NCBI GenBank assembly: GCA_944393715.1
Contig: CALYBB010000017.1
Coordinates: 1-50,044, forward strand
DNA from: an uncultured Alphaproteobacteria bacterium
GTDB taxonomy: Bacteria > Pseudomonadota > Alphaproteobacteria > RF32 > CAG-239
DNA: 50,044 nt
Reading direction: 5' to 3'
The position numbers and the translations under genes are program-made. Shown one piece after another: positions 26,427 through 37,335 of the stretch (position 1 is the stretch's first letter; each line of letters begins with the position of its first letter). Below the pieces are notes generated by a model. It saw only the letters and a list, made by a program, of their open reading frames with translations, did not search any database and had not been told where the DNA came from.

Positions 26427-27558
26427 TGACAGCCTCTTGTCCTCGCTGATTATCATTAAACTGGCGATGTTTTTTTCTGATAAACGGACACCGCGACCGA
26501 AACTTTCTTTTGGTTTGTTTTTTTTGCCTGTCAACATGCATCATGTCCAATAATATCCCCTCACGAATGCCTCTGTCGGCAATGGTTATTTCCGATATTG
26601 GCCAAAACGAAAGCAATCCTTCAATAATCGCACATCCAGCAATAGTTAAATCCGCCTTCTGCATCCCTATACAGGCATGCTTGCGCCGCCCCTCATCCCC
26701 CATGCGCTTGATTTTAGCAATCGTTCTTCTAACTTCTTGAATACTCAAAGCCAATCCGTCCACTGCCGAACGATTGTAACGTGGCAAATTCAGATGCACC
26801 GCACCCAAAACCGTCACGGTTCCTGAAGTTCCCAAGACCTGAATTTCCTGTGCGGCAATAGCTTCGGATATATGATGCTTTGCCTCAAAATCTTCCAAAA
26901 TCTTATGTGTTCGCTCAATAATCGTATCATACGCAAGATCCGTCATATCATGATTGGGAAAAGCCTCCGAAACCGTCACCACGCCATACGGCAATGACAC
27001 ATATCCTTCAATCAGCGCCCGTCCGGAATTCGTCATCCGCGCCAACGAAACTTCGGTTGATCCGCCGCCAATATCAAAAACCAACGCTCTTTTGATATGA
27101 CGATTCAAAAGCGGAACACAACCGACAACAGCCAGTCGTGCTTCTTCCTGAGATGAAATGGTTTCAATCGTCAATCCCGTTTCTTTCTTGACCAGATCTA
27201 AAAAATAACGACAGTTCTTAGCCCGACGACAAGCAGCCGTTGCCACGTAACGAGCCCTGGCAATCGGTGCATATTCTTCCAAAACGCCGGCACAAACTTT
27301 CAATGCATTGATTGTACGGCGAATTGCTGCATGCGACAACTCATTATTATTGATAATACCTTCACCCAAACGCGTAATTTTTGAAAAAGTCTCAATAATC
27401 CGAAACGACGACGGCGTCGGCGCGGCGATAACCAACCGACACGAATTTGTTCCCAAATCAATCGCCGCATAATTCTCCGTTTCTGCCGGCTCAATCAATC
27501 TGCCGGCAGTAATCTGACAATTTGCAGCTTTAGCTCTCTTTTCCGGCCACTTGCGCAT
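26416..27558 (-). CDS. Ppx/GppA-family phosphatase, first tandem copy
   Basis: 380 residues from the ATG at 27558 (MRKWPEKRAK). Motifs are YAAIDLGTNSCRLVIA, YVATAACRRAKN, ALVFDIGGGSTEVSLA and VLGTSGTVTVLG, the last being a family phosphate-binding loop. The C-terminus ends in a basic tail (KKQTKRKFRSRCPFIRKKHR) which might bind polyphosphate or RNA; that is speculation. It is the first gene of the ppx-ppx-rlmE-rsmB operon, starting right after the ccrM terminator. Confidence 0.87.
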   Translation of the reverse strand: MRKWPEKRAKAANCQITAGRLIEPAETENYAAIDLGTNSCRLVIAAPTPSSFRIIETFSKITRLGEGIINNNELSHAAIRRTINALKVCAGVLEEYAPIARARYVATAACRRAKNCRYFLDLVKKETGLTIETISSQEEARLAVVGCVPLLNRHIKRALVFDIGGGSTEVSLARMTNSGRALIEGYVSLPYGVVTVSEAFPNHDMTDLAYDTIIERTHKILEDFEAKHHISEAIAAQEIQVLGTSGTVTVLGAVHLNLPRYNRSAVDGLALSIQEVRRTIAKIKRMGDEGRRKHACIGMQKADLTIAGCAIIEGLLSFWPISEITIADRGIREGILLDMMHVDRQKKQTKRKFRSRCPFIRKKHRQFNDNQRGQEAVNDQ

Positions 27559-27577
27559 ATTCACAAAACTTTTGCTT

Positions 27578-27620
27578 AAAAAAATAAACTTGAACCTAAT
27601 ATAGTCCAAGTTTATTTTTT
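27578..27620 (-). terminator. Bidirectional terminator after ccrM
   Basis: ATAAACTTG (27584-27592) pairs with CAAGTTTAT (27607-27615), with T runs on both strands. It separates ccrM from the ppx operon. Confidence 0.8.
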
Positions 27621-27644
27621 AGACAATAGATTTTTTTATAAAGA

Positions 27645-28796
<1,152 letters not shown>

Positions 28797-28811
28797 TTAT
28801 AAATTTATTAA
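28797..28811. promoter_or_regulatory. Possible CtrA-binding site upstream of ccrM
   Basis: The sequence TTAT-N7-TTAA departs by one base from the CtrA box TTAA-N7-TTAA. It lies 28-58 bases before the two candidate ccrM starts. CtrA activates ccrM in Caulobacter, so the position makes sense, but AT-rich DNA gives such matches by chance. Confidence 0.35.
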
Positions 28812-28873
28812 CAACCGAAAAGGAAAAAATTAAAAAAAATAAAACCGTTGTTTTTCAATAAACAAGCACAAAA

Positions 28874-29506
28874 TCACGCTGCCCGCGTCAAAATTTCACG
28901 CACCGGCCGATAAGAGAGTCTGTGCACGCCGGCAACAACACCATACCGCTGCAAACCCTCAATATGTGCTTTAGTGCCATAACCGGCATTCTTTTCAAAC
29001 CCGAAATACGGATATTCCAACGCCAATTTTTGCATCAAATGATCCCTAAAAACTTTAGCTGCGATCGATGCCGCAGCAACCGAATAAGATCGTGCATCAC
29101 CTTTAACCAGTGTCATACAAGAACACGGAAAATCTCTTGGCCTCTGATTACCATCAATAATCGCATAATCCGGCATATTTCCCAAAGCCCCAACCGCACG
29201 CCTCATTGCCAAAAACGTCGCCTGTAAAATATTAAACCGGTCAATTTCTTCAGCCGAGGCTTCCCCGATTCCGATAAGCATCTGCCCCTGTGCTTGCGCT
29301 TCCAGCAGTTTTTCATACAAAATTTCACGTTTTTTAGGCGTTATCTTTTTAGAATCATTCAGATTTTCCAATAAATAATTATCAACCTTGCGTGTCAAAA
29401 ATACCGCGGCTCCCGCTACCACCGGACCAGCCCAAGGTCCGCGTCCGGCTTCATCTACACCAGCAACCATTCCGCTCAATTTATCTTCAAACGCAAAATC
29501 AAGCAT
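28874..29506 (-). CDS. rnhB: Ribonuclease HII
   Basis: 210 residues. GVDEAGRGPWAGPVVAGA carries the first two metal ligands (Asp18, Glu19). The third is in YAIIDGNQ and the fourth in SVAAASIAAKVFRD. It removes RNA from RNA-DNA hybrids and misincorporated ribonucleotides. It follows the S66 peptidase gene after 1 base on the same strand. Confidence 0.95.
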   Translation of the reverse strand: MLDFAFEDKLSGMVAGVDEAGRGPWAGPVVAGAAVFLTRKVDNYLLENLNDSKKITPKKREILYEKLLEAQAQGQMLIGIGEASAEEIDRFNILQATFLAMRRAVGALGNMPDYAIIDGNQRPRDFPCSCMTLVKGDARSYSVAAASIAAKVFRDHLMQKLALEYPYFGFEKNAGYGTKAHIEGLQRYGVVAGVHRLSYRPVREILTRAA

Positions 29507-29507
29507 C

Positions 29508-30494
29508 TTACCAGCTCAGCTTAATTTGACCTTTTTTAATCACACAATGCCCGCCGAGCGGCAAAGTCGAAATCGGCGTCGTATGCCCAAAATCCATATT
29601 GGCAATTACCGGCAAATTCTTCAATTGCGGAATATGGTTAATGATAAAATCAAGTTTTTCGCGACTAACGTCCGATTCCTTTTGAAACCGGCCGATAAGC
29701 AACGCGCGGACATTCCTAAAATCTTCCCTTTGAGCCAAAGATTGAAGCCGATTCATAAAGCATTTGGCATCAGATGCCGCCGCCACGAAACAATCTTCCA
29801 AAACCAAAATCGTCTCCGGAGCAAATACCGGCTGATAAGGTGTTGCACTCAGCAAAAACAACGTCTGCAAATTACCTCCCTCCAAATGCCCTTCTGCCTC
29901 GCCTTCTTGCAAAACCTGCCAACCGCCATTTTTAATAAACTCACGCTTTTCTTGGTCGATAAACCACAAATCATCACTCCATTCTTCAGAAGGCTTCCAA
30001 TCACAGTTTCCCTCAAACAACATCTGCCGCAACATTTCAAAAGTATATTCATTGCCTTTTTTCATGCCGACAGAACTATAATGCGGCCCATAAAAAGTTA
30101 CCAATCCCGTCCGGCTGCGAATACCATTCAACAATGCGGTAATATCCGAATAACCGCATATAATCTTCGGATTCTGGCGAATAATATCATAATCCAAAAA
30201 CGGCAAAACCTGATTAGAACTAAACCCGCCGATAATCGTAAATATTGCCTTAACTTTTTTATCCTCAAACGCCTCCATAACATCTTCGGCTCTTTTATGC
30301 AAATCCGACGACGCCATCATGTCAAAATTATCATCCGTGGTATTTTTGCCAAAACTAACTTTAAGCCCCAACGCTTCAAAGCGCTCCTTGGCAATCTGCC
30401 GACAATCTTCTCCGATGATTTTAATACTGGTTGACGGCGCAATAACTCTGATCTCATCACCTGTTTTTAATCTTTCCGGCACAATATTCTGCAT
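29508..30494 (-). CDS. S66-family serine peptidase (LD-carboxypeptidase / MccF-like)
   Basis: 328 residues of the S66 fold. The nucleophilic Ser is in KIICGYSDITAL, the Glu probably in LEGGNL, and the His in DFGHTTP. LdcA-type members cut the L,D bond of peptidoglycan tetrapeptides for recycling. The MccF branch instead cleaves microcin C-type aminoacyl-AMP analogues. The IGGFSSNQVLPFLDYDII and TGLVTFYGPHYSS segments look closer to the MccF-like subgroup, so self-immunity or detoxification is possible. No signal peptide is seen. Cotranscribed with rnhB. Confidence 0.82.
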   Translation of the reverse strand: MQNIVPERLKTGDEIRVIAPSTSIKIIGEDCRQIAKERFEALGLKVSFGKNTTDDNFDMMASSDLHKRAEDVMEAFEDKKVKAIFTIIGGFSSNQVLPFLDYDIIRQNPKIICGYSDITALLNGIRSRTGLVTFYGPHYSSVGMKKGNEYTFEMLRQMLFEGNCDWKPSEEWSDDLWFIDQEKREFIKNGGWQVLQEGEAEGHLEGGNLQTLFLLSATPYQPVFAPETILVLEDCFVAAASDAKCFMNRLQSLAQREDFRNVRALLIGRFQKESDVSREKLDFIINHIPQLKNLPVIANMDFGHTTPISTLPLGGHCVIKKGQIKLSW

Positions 30495-30628
30495 TTCAAA
30501 CCTCCTCTGCTGGGCAACATCGGCTCTAGTATAGACATTTTTTTATATTTTGCACCTATTTAATAAGATTAAATCACAAATAACAACACTATATCTTCAG
30601 CGCACATCTCAGATAAACAGAGGAAAAA

Positions 30629-31210
30629 ATGATAAAACATTTCTATATCTTCCGCCACGGCCAATGTCCATTCAACGTCAGCGGCCACATCCAAGGACAA
30701 CGTTTCAACGGTAATTTAACCGCCGAAGGACGCCGACAAGCAGCTCGCACTGCCGAACGACTTAAAGACAAACACATCACCCTCATTGTCTCAAGCCCGA
30801 TGAAACGCGCCATGCAAACCGCAGCTATAGTTGCCGGACGCTGCGGCGCACCGATTCTGATAGACCACCGTTTCATTGAGGTTAACATGGGCATTGTCGA
30901 AGGCATGCACATCAGTGCTGTCGAAAAAAATTTCACCGAACTCTATGACCGCTGGCGCCACGACAAAACCGGCAATGTCCGCTTTATGTTTGGCGAAACA
31001 AAATCCGAAGTTCGCCGCCGTATTCTTCAGGGACTGAATCACTATGCCGAAAACACGCCTCACCCAAATATCGGCATCTCAAGCCACGGCATTGCCATAT
31101 CTCAAATGCTGCAACATTTCAACATCAACTTGTGCGACATCCCAAACGGCGCGGTACTTCATCTGTCTTACAGTTCGCCAAATTGGCAATATCAGGATTT
31201 TTTAAGCTAA
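30629..31210 (+). CDS. Histidine phosphatase (phosphoglycerate mutase-like)
   Basis: 193 residues. The catalytic RHG is at 9-11 (His10 phospho-acceptor). The second Arg is in SSPMKRAMQTA, the proton donor probably Glu in the FIEVNMG segment, and the second His in ISSHG. This is the branch of small broad-specificity phosphatases (SixA/CobC/GpmB-like); the substrate cannot be told. AGAGGA lies close to the ATG. Convergent with ugd, the stops being 8 bases apart. Confidence 0.85.
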   Translation: MIKHFYIFRHGQCPFNVSGHIQGQRFNGNLTAEGRRQAARTAERLKDKHITLIVSSPMKRAMQTAAIVAGRCGAPILIDHRFIEVNMGIVEGMHISAVEKNFTELYDRWRHDKTGNVRFMFGETKSEVRRRILQGLNHYAENTPHPNIGISSHGIAISQMLQHFNINLCDIPNGAVLHLSYSSPNWQYQDFLS

Positions 31211-31218
31211 TCCTTTAT

Positions 31219-32520
31219 TTAAATCTTGCCGATGCACTGATAAACAAATCCCAATCTTTCCGGTTGTTTACTTTTTAGCATATTACGCAAATCAACAATT
31301 TTCGGCTGCCGCATAATCGCCTTAAGCTCTGTGAGATTAACCGAAGCAAAATTATCCCATTCGGTCAAAATAGCTAGAACATCGGCATCTTTAGCCGCCT
31401 CCAGTTCGGAAGAAGCATATTCAACGCTATCGCCCAAAACTCGGCTGGCATTTCCCATCGCTTTCGGATCAAAGACGCACAATCTCGCACCATTCTTCAG
31501 CATCTGCTCAACAATCTGCAGCGCCGGCGATTCTCGAACATCGTCCGTCCCATTTTTGAACGCCAATCCCCATACCGCAATTTTAGCCTGCTTGATTCCC
31601 TGAACCTGCCGCAATATCCTCTCGGCCATTTTAGTCTTACGCAAATCATTGCCGCGAATAGCCGCTTCAATCAATGTCAACGGCGCGCCGTACTTTTTGC
31701 CCATCCAAGCCATAGCATTAGTATCTTTCGGAAAACAGCTGCCGCCATACCCTGGCCCCGGATTGAGAAAACGTTCGCCAATACGCCGATCAAGCCCCAT
31801 TCCTTTGGCAACGTCAAAAATATCGGCACCGGCTTTTTCGCAAAAATCCGCCATCTCGTTGATATAATGAATCTTCATAGCCAAAAAAGCATTTGAGGCA
31901 TATTTTATGGTTTCGGCCGACCGCCGGTTAACAAATAAAACCGGCGCCTTTCCTTCAAAAGGCTTATACATTTCTTTTAAGACGCTTTCGGCTCTACTAT
32001 TGTTAATGCCGACAACGATTCTGTCTGGCGCAAAAAAGTCATGCACGGCAAAACCTTCACGCAAAAATTCCGGCAGCGAAACCACATCAAACTCAGCATG
32101 CGGATTATTTTTCCGGATTATCTTTTCCACCTCGTCGCCCGTTCCGACCGGCACGGTTGATTTTGTCGCAATAACGGTGTAGCCTGTCAAATGCGGCGCC
32201 AACTCGGCCGCTGCACTGTAAATATAATGCAAATCAGCTTCTTTAGTTACCGGATCCGGCGGTGTCCCAACCGCGATCAGCACCACATCAGCCTCTTTGA
32301 CGCCCTCCGCCGTCGACGACGTAAAACCAAGTCTTCCGTCACGGACATTTTGTTGAAAAAGCGTCTCAAGCCCATCTTCAAAGATTGTCAGCTTTCCGGC
32401 CTTCAATGCCTTGATTTTAACTTCATCCTTATCAATGCAAACGACCTTATTACCAAGCTCCGCAAAGCCGACTCCCGTCGGCAAACCGACATAGCCGGTT
32501 CCTATTATGCCTATTTTCAT
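31219..32520 (-). CDS. ugd: UDP-glucose 6-dehydrogenase
   Basis: 434 residues from the ATG at 32520 (MKIGIIG), selected because AAAGG lies 9 bases upstream; an in-frame ATG two codons earlier is too close. The N-terminal Rossmann motif is GTGYVGLPTGVGFAE, the catalytic Cys is in PGYGGSCFPKD, and the C-terminal domain has WGLAFKNGTDDVRESPA. It oxidises UDP-glucose to UDP-glucuronate for capsule, lipopolysaccharide or exopolysaccharide. Together with pgm in this window it gives two steps of that route. Confidence 0.93.
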   Translation of the reverse strand: MKIGIIGTGYVGLPTGVGFAELGNKVVCIDKDEVKIKALKAGKLTIFEDGLETLFQQNVRDGRLGFTSSTAEGVKEADVVLIAVGTPPDPVTKEADLHYIYSAAAELAPHLTGYTVIATKSTVPVGTGDEVEKIIRKNNPHAEFDVVSLPEFLREGFAVHDFFAPDRIVVGINNSRAESVLKEMYKPFEGKAPVLFVNRRSAETIKYASNAFLAMKIHYINEMADFCEKAGADIFDVAKGMGLDRRIGERFLNPGPGYGGSCFPKDTNAMAWMGKKYGAPLTLIEAAIRGNDLRKTKMAERILRQVQGIKQAKIAVWGLAFKNGTDDVRESPALQIVEQMLKNGARLCVFDPKAMGNASRVLGDSVEYASSELEAAKDADVLAILTEWDNFASVNLTELKAIMRQPKIVDLRNMLKSKQPERLGFVYQCIGKI

Positions 32521-32691
32521 TGTCATACACCTTTTCTGAAAAATAGTTATGTCTTTTATACAACGCCGACAGGCTAACAAAAAGAATCCTTTTTTTCAAG
32601 CCTCAAAATTGCTGTTATCAACTACAACAAAACATTGTTAAATAAAGCAAAATATTTTATAAAGAGCCTGATTGACCGCATGGAGGATAAT

Positions 32692-33174
32692 ATGAAATCG
32701 CACTTGGCTTTTCTTATCGCAACTTTTTTTGGCTTGGGATATTCCAAAATCGCGCCGGGAACCATCGGTTCTTTAGCAACGCTTCCTGTGGTTTTTCTTC
32801 TAGCCTCTTTTGGCGGCATCAGCACCGTAATCATCGGTGCGACGGCGGCTTTTGTTCTGGGGGTCATAAGCGTTAAAGAAGTTCTTAAATCAACACCTCA
32901 TGATCCTTCTTTTGTTGTTATTGATGAAGTCGCCGGTCAAACTCTGACCTTTGTGCCTGTCGCGGCTTATCTGCAGAATCATACTGATGCATGGAGCATT
33001 TACCTCACCGGCTTTATACTATTCCGCCTCTTTGATATCTCCAAACCGCAACCCGTCGGCTGGGCAGACCGCAAAATTATCAACGCTTGGGGAGTTATGC
33101 TGGATGACATTATCGCCGGCGTTTATGCCATGCTGATTCTTTATATTTTATTTATTTTTGGTTTTATAATCTAA
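32692..33174 (+). CDS. pgpA: Phosphatidylglycerophosphatase A
   Basis: 160 residues from the ATG at 32692, chosen for the perfect GGAGG 5 bases upstream; earlier ATGs lack one. Motifs are GLGYSKIAPGTIGSL, VVIDEVAGQ and FRLFDISKPQPVGWADR with GVMLDDIIAG, all typical of PgpA, with about four membrane helices. It dephosphorylates phosphatidylglycerol phosphate in the inner membrane. Confidence 0.93.
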   Translation: MKSHLAFLIATFFGLGYSKIAPGTIGSLATLPVVFLLASFGGISTVIIGATAAFVLGVISVKEVLKSTPHDPSFVVIDEVAGQTLTFVPVAAYLQNHTDAWSIYLTGFILFRLFDISKPQPVGWADRKIINAWGVMLDDIIAGVYAMLILYILFIFGFII

Positions 33175-33257
33175 TTTTTAACTTATTGCCTTTATACTCC
33201 CAAACAAAGCACCCGTAATTGTCTTTAATACGCAACTCATCTTTGGGAGACAAACCT

Positions 33258-33827
33258 ATGAATCAAAATAAAAAAATCTTTTATTACTCCAGACGCAAAC
33301 TTGGAATCTATCTTCTTTTCAACCTCGGATTGCTTGCTCTGGCCATTTTATTTACATGGAGCATTTTTCCTGACTACAAACCCGTCTACTATTTTGCACT
33401 GACAACTTGCTCACTGTCAATCTTAAGTTCATTATTCGTTTTTCTGGTTCGTCTGCCATTAGCCGTCATCACGGATGAGAGCATCAAAATAGACCACAAT
33501 CAACCTCTCAAATGGTCGCAAATAAAATCCGTCGAAACAATATCTTTAAAATACTTTGGTTTCGAGCGCTCCATTCTACGCATCACACCGCAAAGAATTA
33601 GTCATTATCGCATGAGTCTTATGCAACGCATCTCTTGCAATTCCCAATTTGGTTCTTTTTCCATCCCTCTTTATGCCATGAGCGACGACAAGGCAACTCA
33701 AATTGAAAAACTGATTTTTTCACACCTGCAACATCCGGCAGCCCCCAAGGATAAAACCCCGAAACCCAAAACGGCACCGAAATCTTCCGCAAACAAACCA
33801 AAAGCTTCGCCGCGAAAGAAAAAGTAA
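33258..33827 (+). CDS. Membrane protein with PH-like domain and basic tail
   Basis: 189 residues from the ATG at 33258, which has GGAG 8 bases upstream. Two membrane helices lie at about 18-38 and 44-68. They are followed by a stretch of beta strands (AVITDESIKIDHNQPLKW, then ISLKYFGFERSILRITPQ) that resembles bacterial PH-like domains of the STM3941/YdbT kind. The last 30 residues are Lys/Pro/Ser-rich and probably disordered. I cannot assign a function. Confidence 0.6.
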   Translation: MNQNKKIFYYSRRKLGIYLLFNLGLLALAILFTWSIFPDYKPVYYFALTTCSLSILSSLFVFLVRLPLAVITDESIKIDHNQPLKWSQIKSVETISLKYFGFERSILRITPQRISHYRMSLMQRISCNSQFGSFSIPLYAMSDDKATQIEKLIFSHLQHPAAPKDKTPKPKTAPKSSANKPKASPRKKK

Positions 33828-33837
33828 TTCATTTTTG

Positions 33838-34958
33838 TTACGCCTTATTTTCCTTTTGTATCAAAACACGTCCAAAGGCTTTTTTACCGCCAAAATACGG
33901 AAAATACTCTGTATTGTTTGCTATTTTATACCCTTTTTCTAATATTCCGTTTAATATTGGGCGAGAGGATACCGCAAACGGTTTATCATAATCATTTGGT
34001 ATAAATCCATTATCAACTAACAATATTCCCTCATCATCATATCTTTTATTTTTTTCTGGTATTTCATCTAAAGGCATAATTTTTAAAAGTTTCCATTTTG
34101 GTCTATTTGTTATTGATATATTGGTGAACCAATGCCCCGCTGCACGAACACGCTCTCTTTTAGGGTTTAAATACCAATCTACACTATTATATCCGCCCCA
34201 TACTTGCTGATTTATAAAATACGGAATAAAAGCGGGTGTTATGAATTAGTGATATTTGAAATAATCAAAAATCTTTTACCGCTGTTTATTATTGTTTGCC
34301 AATAATCTCTTGCCCTAGAGAACGGCGGATTTGTGCATACAATATCCGCTTCTTCATTCAAGATTTTTAAGGATATTGGATCTTCGAAACACCTTGTAAA
34401 GCCTCTAGGTGTTGTTATCATTTCCTCAACACCTTTTTTAGAGAAGATATAACCTCTTGCTCCAGCCATAAATAAATCTGTTTGCCCGCTATAATGCGTG
34501 CAGATTAGCTTTTTTAAGCCTAAACGGATAAAGTTCTTGATGAAGTATAATGCAAAAGCGGAGCTGTCTTTTTCAGTCCGTGTTTCTCCAACCGCGTCAT
34601 CACAATTACAAAACACGCACTTATCCCACCAAGTATCCAACGGATACATTTCTATTTCTTTTTCAACATCCTCATAACGAGTATAAAACTCGTCATTATC
34701 AACCTTTTGCGCCCGTTGCATAACGTCTTTTCTAGTCAAACCGCGTTCTTGCAAACTAGGGGTTGTTTTCTTCACAATTTTGACAACTGTTTTCTTTTCA
34801 GCGGGTTTTATAAAGGTTTCGCAGATAAAGGCAGGGTGTGAGCGGATAAAGCTAACATACATCTCAAACAGAGGTGCATTGTAAAAATAAATCTCTCGGC
34901 TGGATTGTTCGCGTAAATGAGGGAAGTTGTTTTTGATATCGTTTTCTATTTCCCGCAT
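33838..34958 (-). pseudogene. EcoRI-type adenine-specific DNA methyltransferase, frameshifted
   Basis: The gene is readable in two frames. The upstream part (to the stop at 34239) has DEFYTRYEDVEKEI, CVFCNCDDAVGETRT, LGLKKLICTHYSG and DIVCTNPPFSRARDY, the catalytic NPPF motif of the EcoRI methylase family, then ends FLIISNITNS-stop. The continuation ITPAFIPYFINQQVWGGY to LIQKENKA is in another frame from about 34238 to 33838 and completes the family's C-terminus. Adding one base near 34242 restores a single frame. About 90 residues precede the recognisable domain and match nothing I know; the start at 34958 is uncertain. No restriction enzyme is adjacent. Probably a phage- or plasmid-derived relic. 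Confidence 0.8.
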
Positions 34959-35019
34959 ATTCTTAACTTTGCAGGTAAACAGATCGGCCAGTATTATATA
35001 TAAGTCCTTTTTTTGGCAC

Positions 35020-37290
35020 CTAAAATGTTTCTCTGCGCCGCGCCATATTCCCTGCAAAGCTATTTGACGGATTCTCAAAATTTTTCAATTGTTGCAAAAT
35101 ATTTTTGACTTCCCGCAACGTATAAGAACGATAGCAAAAATCAGCTCGATAAAAATCCGCTCTCACCTCAGCTGCTTCTTTGGCTGCGGCAAAGGGTTTG
35201 TCGGCAAACAACATTGTACCGCAATTTTCTGACAAAGCCAAATATTTCCGACCATTTCTGAAAAGTTCCGTCCACACCGAATACCGGTCGCAATGCCGAC
35301 AGTCATTATCACGAATACAAACCGCTGAGGTAAACAACGGCACATCCTGATAAACGACCATCACCACCGGCAGCGGTGCACACTGTGCCAAATATTTAAG
35401 ATTGCCCAAAGTATCTTCCACCGCCAAAGTTACACGCGATAGACCGAGCTCTTTAGCCGCCTGCATGGCTTGTGTGTTAAACATATAAATTAAATTATCA
35501 AAACTGACATCCAGTTTTTTAACCGGCAAAACATCCAGTCCCCAATAATTAGCAACTTCCCATTTTTTATATCCGGCAGCCAACAACCCATCAATCAGAG
35601 ACGCAAATTCTTCCGTCTGCCGACAAACAGCCGGCAACGCCAACCGTAATTTTTCTCTCGGCAGCCGACAAATATCTTCCATCTTCATGTCTGGACGAAG
35701 CAGCAAAATCATCTCCTGTACCGCATCTTTATCCAGTCCGGCTAAAATACCGATTCGATCAGCCTTGACAATCCATTTTTTTGCTGCGGATAGTGGCCGC
35801 GGCGCAACATCTTCAAGCTGTACCTTGGTTTGTTCCGGTGTTATCTGCTCCAGCAACTGCCGCCGCAAATTATTCAGCATCGAAACCGGAACAAACCGCT
35901 CTGCCGGATTTTTAATTGTCAGCTGTCGCAGTTCAAAAAGCGTATCGCCGGTCTTACCAAAAGCCAGACGCACTGCGTCTTCCGTTTTTTTGACATCCTT
36001 TGCCGTACCAAACACACCTCTAATTTCCGCTTTCTTACCACCAGTTCTTGCAACAATGGTATCCGCACCGATATCAACTTCTACATCAATCGGCAGCCTT
36101 TGCAAAAATGCCCTCGGGCGCGGTTTGGTATAATCATAAGCACCCTTAACCGCCGAAGATGATGCCAGATAAACCGCTGCACCTTTTTTCACTCCTGTCG
36201 CCATCACGGGCAAAACAATTTCGACTTTATCACCAGCCTTAGCCTGCCAAACCGATCGGCCTTCAACCTTCAGCTTCTGCAACGAAAAACCGAATGGCTT
36301 TTCCAATCCCTCAATCTCAATCTGAATACCATCATGCCGAGCAATATCGTGTTTAAGTTCTAAGATTATCTCTGCTCCGCTTACTTTTTCAATCTTGCCG
36401 ATAAAAAGACCTCTGTGCCCGACAAAACGAGTATCTGTTACATCTTTGCTGCGCCCCCGCAAATGAAATTTGCACCATGGCCGTGAAAAAATCTGTTTGA
36501 TATTCTGAGCTTTTCTCTGATCAGCGCCCTTGCCGTCCAAAATACCGCGATAATAATCCGTTACCGCCGCCACGTACAACGCATTTTTCTTGCGTCCCTC
36601 AATTTTAAGCGAATAAACTGGCAATTTTAACACGTCTTCTTCCAAGGCCATATCTTTCATTGAAAAATAATGCCCGCTTTTTCCATCGCGCTCAAAAGCT
36701 GCCCGACAAGGATACAAGCATTTGCCGCGATTAGCGCTACGCCCTTCCGTCATTGATGAAAACTGGCAAATACCGCTATAAGAATAACACAACGCACCAT
36801 GAACAAACACTTCCAGTTCCAGACTGGGGATTGTCGCAATTTCTTTAATTTCGGCCAAAGTCAATTCTCGCGCCAGTACTACTCGCGCAAAACCCATATT
36901 TTTCAAAGCCAACGCTCCGGCTTTGTTATGTACCGCCATCTGCGTGCTGGCATGCAGTTCAAACTCAGGATAATACTGCTTAACCACCCGTGCCACACCA
37001 AGATCCTGAATAATCAGTGCATCAACCCGACAACGGCGGCAAATATCCAGATTTTCCAGCAAATCCTCCATTTCATTCTGCTGCAAAACCGTATTAATCG
37101 TTACAAACACCTTACGTCCCAAATGGTGTGCATAACCGACAAACTCACCAAGCTCTTCCTCGCTGAAATTTTGTGCCGTAGCCCGAGCCGAAAACTGTTT
37201 TAGTCCCAAATAAACCGCGTCGGCGCCATAATAAAGCGCCGCATATCCGGCCTCAAGATCACCGGCAGGCGCCAAAAGTTCTTTTGCCAT
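35020..37290 (-). CDS. Peptidase U32 family protein (RlhA/YdcP-like)
   Basis: 756 residues from the ATG at 37290, with GAGGGAG 5 bases upstream. The N-terminal U32 catalytic-type domain starts KELLAPAGDLEAGYAAL, and the family signature EVFVHGALCYSYSGICQFSS has its Cys pair near residue 170. A C-terminal domain of the kind found in YdcP follows, with a CxxxxxCxxC cluster (CIRDNDCRHC) near residue 695. Family members hydroxylate rRNA or tRNA bases (E. coli RlhA acts on C2501 of 23S rRNA) rather than being proteases; that role is by analogy. Divergent from hydG. Confidence 0.85.
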   Translation of the reverse strand: MAKELLAPAGDLEAGYAALYYGADAVYLGLKQFSARATAQNFSEEELGEFVGYAHHLGRKVFVTINTVLQQNEMEDLLENLDICRRCRVDALIIQDLGVARVVKQYYPEFELHASTQMAVHNKAGALALKNMGFARVVLARELTLAEIKEIATIPSLELEVFVHGALCYSYSGICQFSSMTEGRSANRGKCLYPCRAAFERDGKSGHYFSMKDMALEEDVLKLPVYSLKIEGRKKNALYVAAVTDYYRGILDGKGADQRKAQNIKQIFSRPWCKFHLRGRSKDVTDTRFVGHRGLFIGKIEKVSGAEIILELKHDIARHDGIQIEIEGLEKPFGFSLQKLKVEGRSVWQAKAGDKVEIVLPVMATGVKKGAAVYLASSSAVKGAYDYTKPRPRAFLQRLPIDVEVDIGADTIVARTGGKKAEIRGVFGTAKDVKKTEDAVRLAFGKTGDTLFELRQLTIKNPAERFVPVSMLNNLRRQLLEQITPEQTKVQLEDVAPRPLSAAKKWIVKADRIGILAGLDKDAVQEMILLLRPDMKMEDICRLPREKLRLALPAVCRQTEEFASLIDGLLAAGYKKWEVANYWGLDVLPVKKLDVSFDNLIYMFNTQAMQAAKELGLSRVTLAVEDTLGNLKYLAQCAPLPVVMVVYQDVPLFTSAVCIRDNDCRHCDRYSVWTELFRNGRKYLALSENCGTMLFADKPFAAAKEAAEVRADFYRADFCYRSYTLREVKNILQQLKNFENPSNSFAGNMARRRETF

Positions 37291-37335
37291 GTTCACTCCC
37301 TCTTACACCGCCGTTTATACAATATCTCCACTGCC

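Noticed and set aside
35020..35078. Start of the EcoRI-type methylase at 35078, inside the U32 gene
   Set aside because: Those codons are the U32 C-terminus in another frame; no ribosome site supports it.
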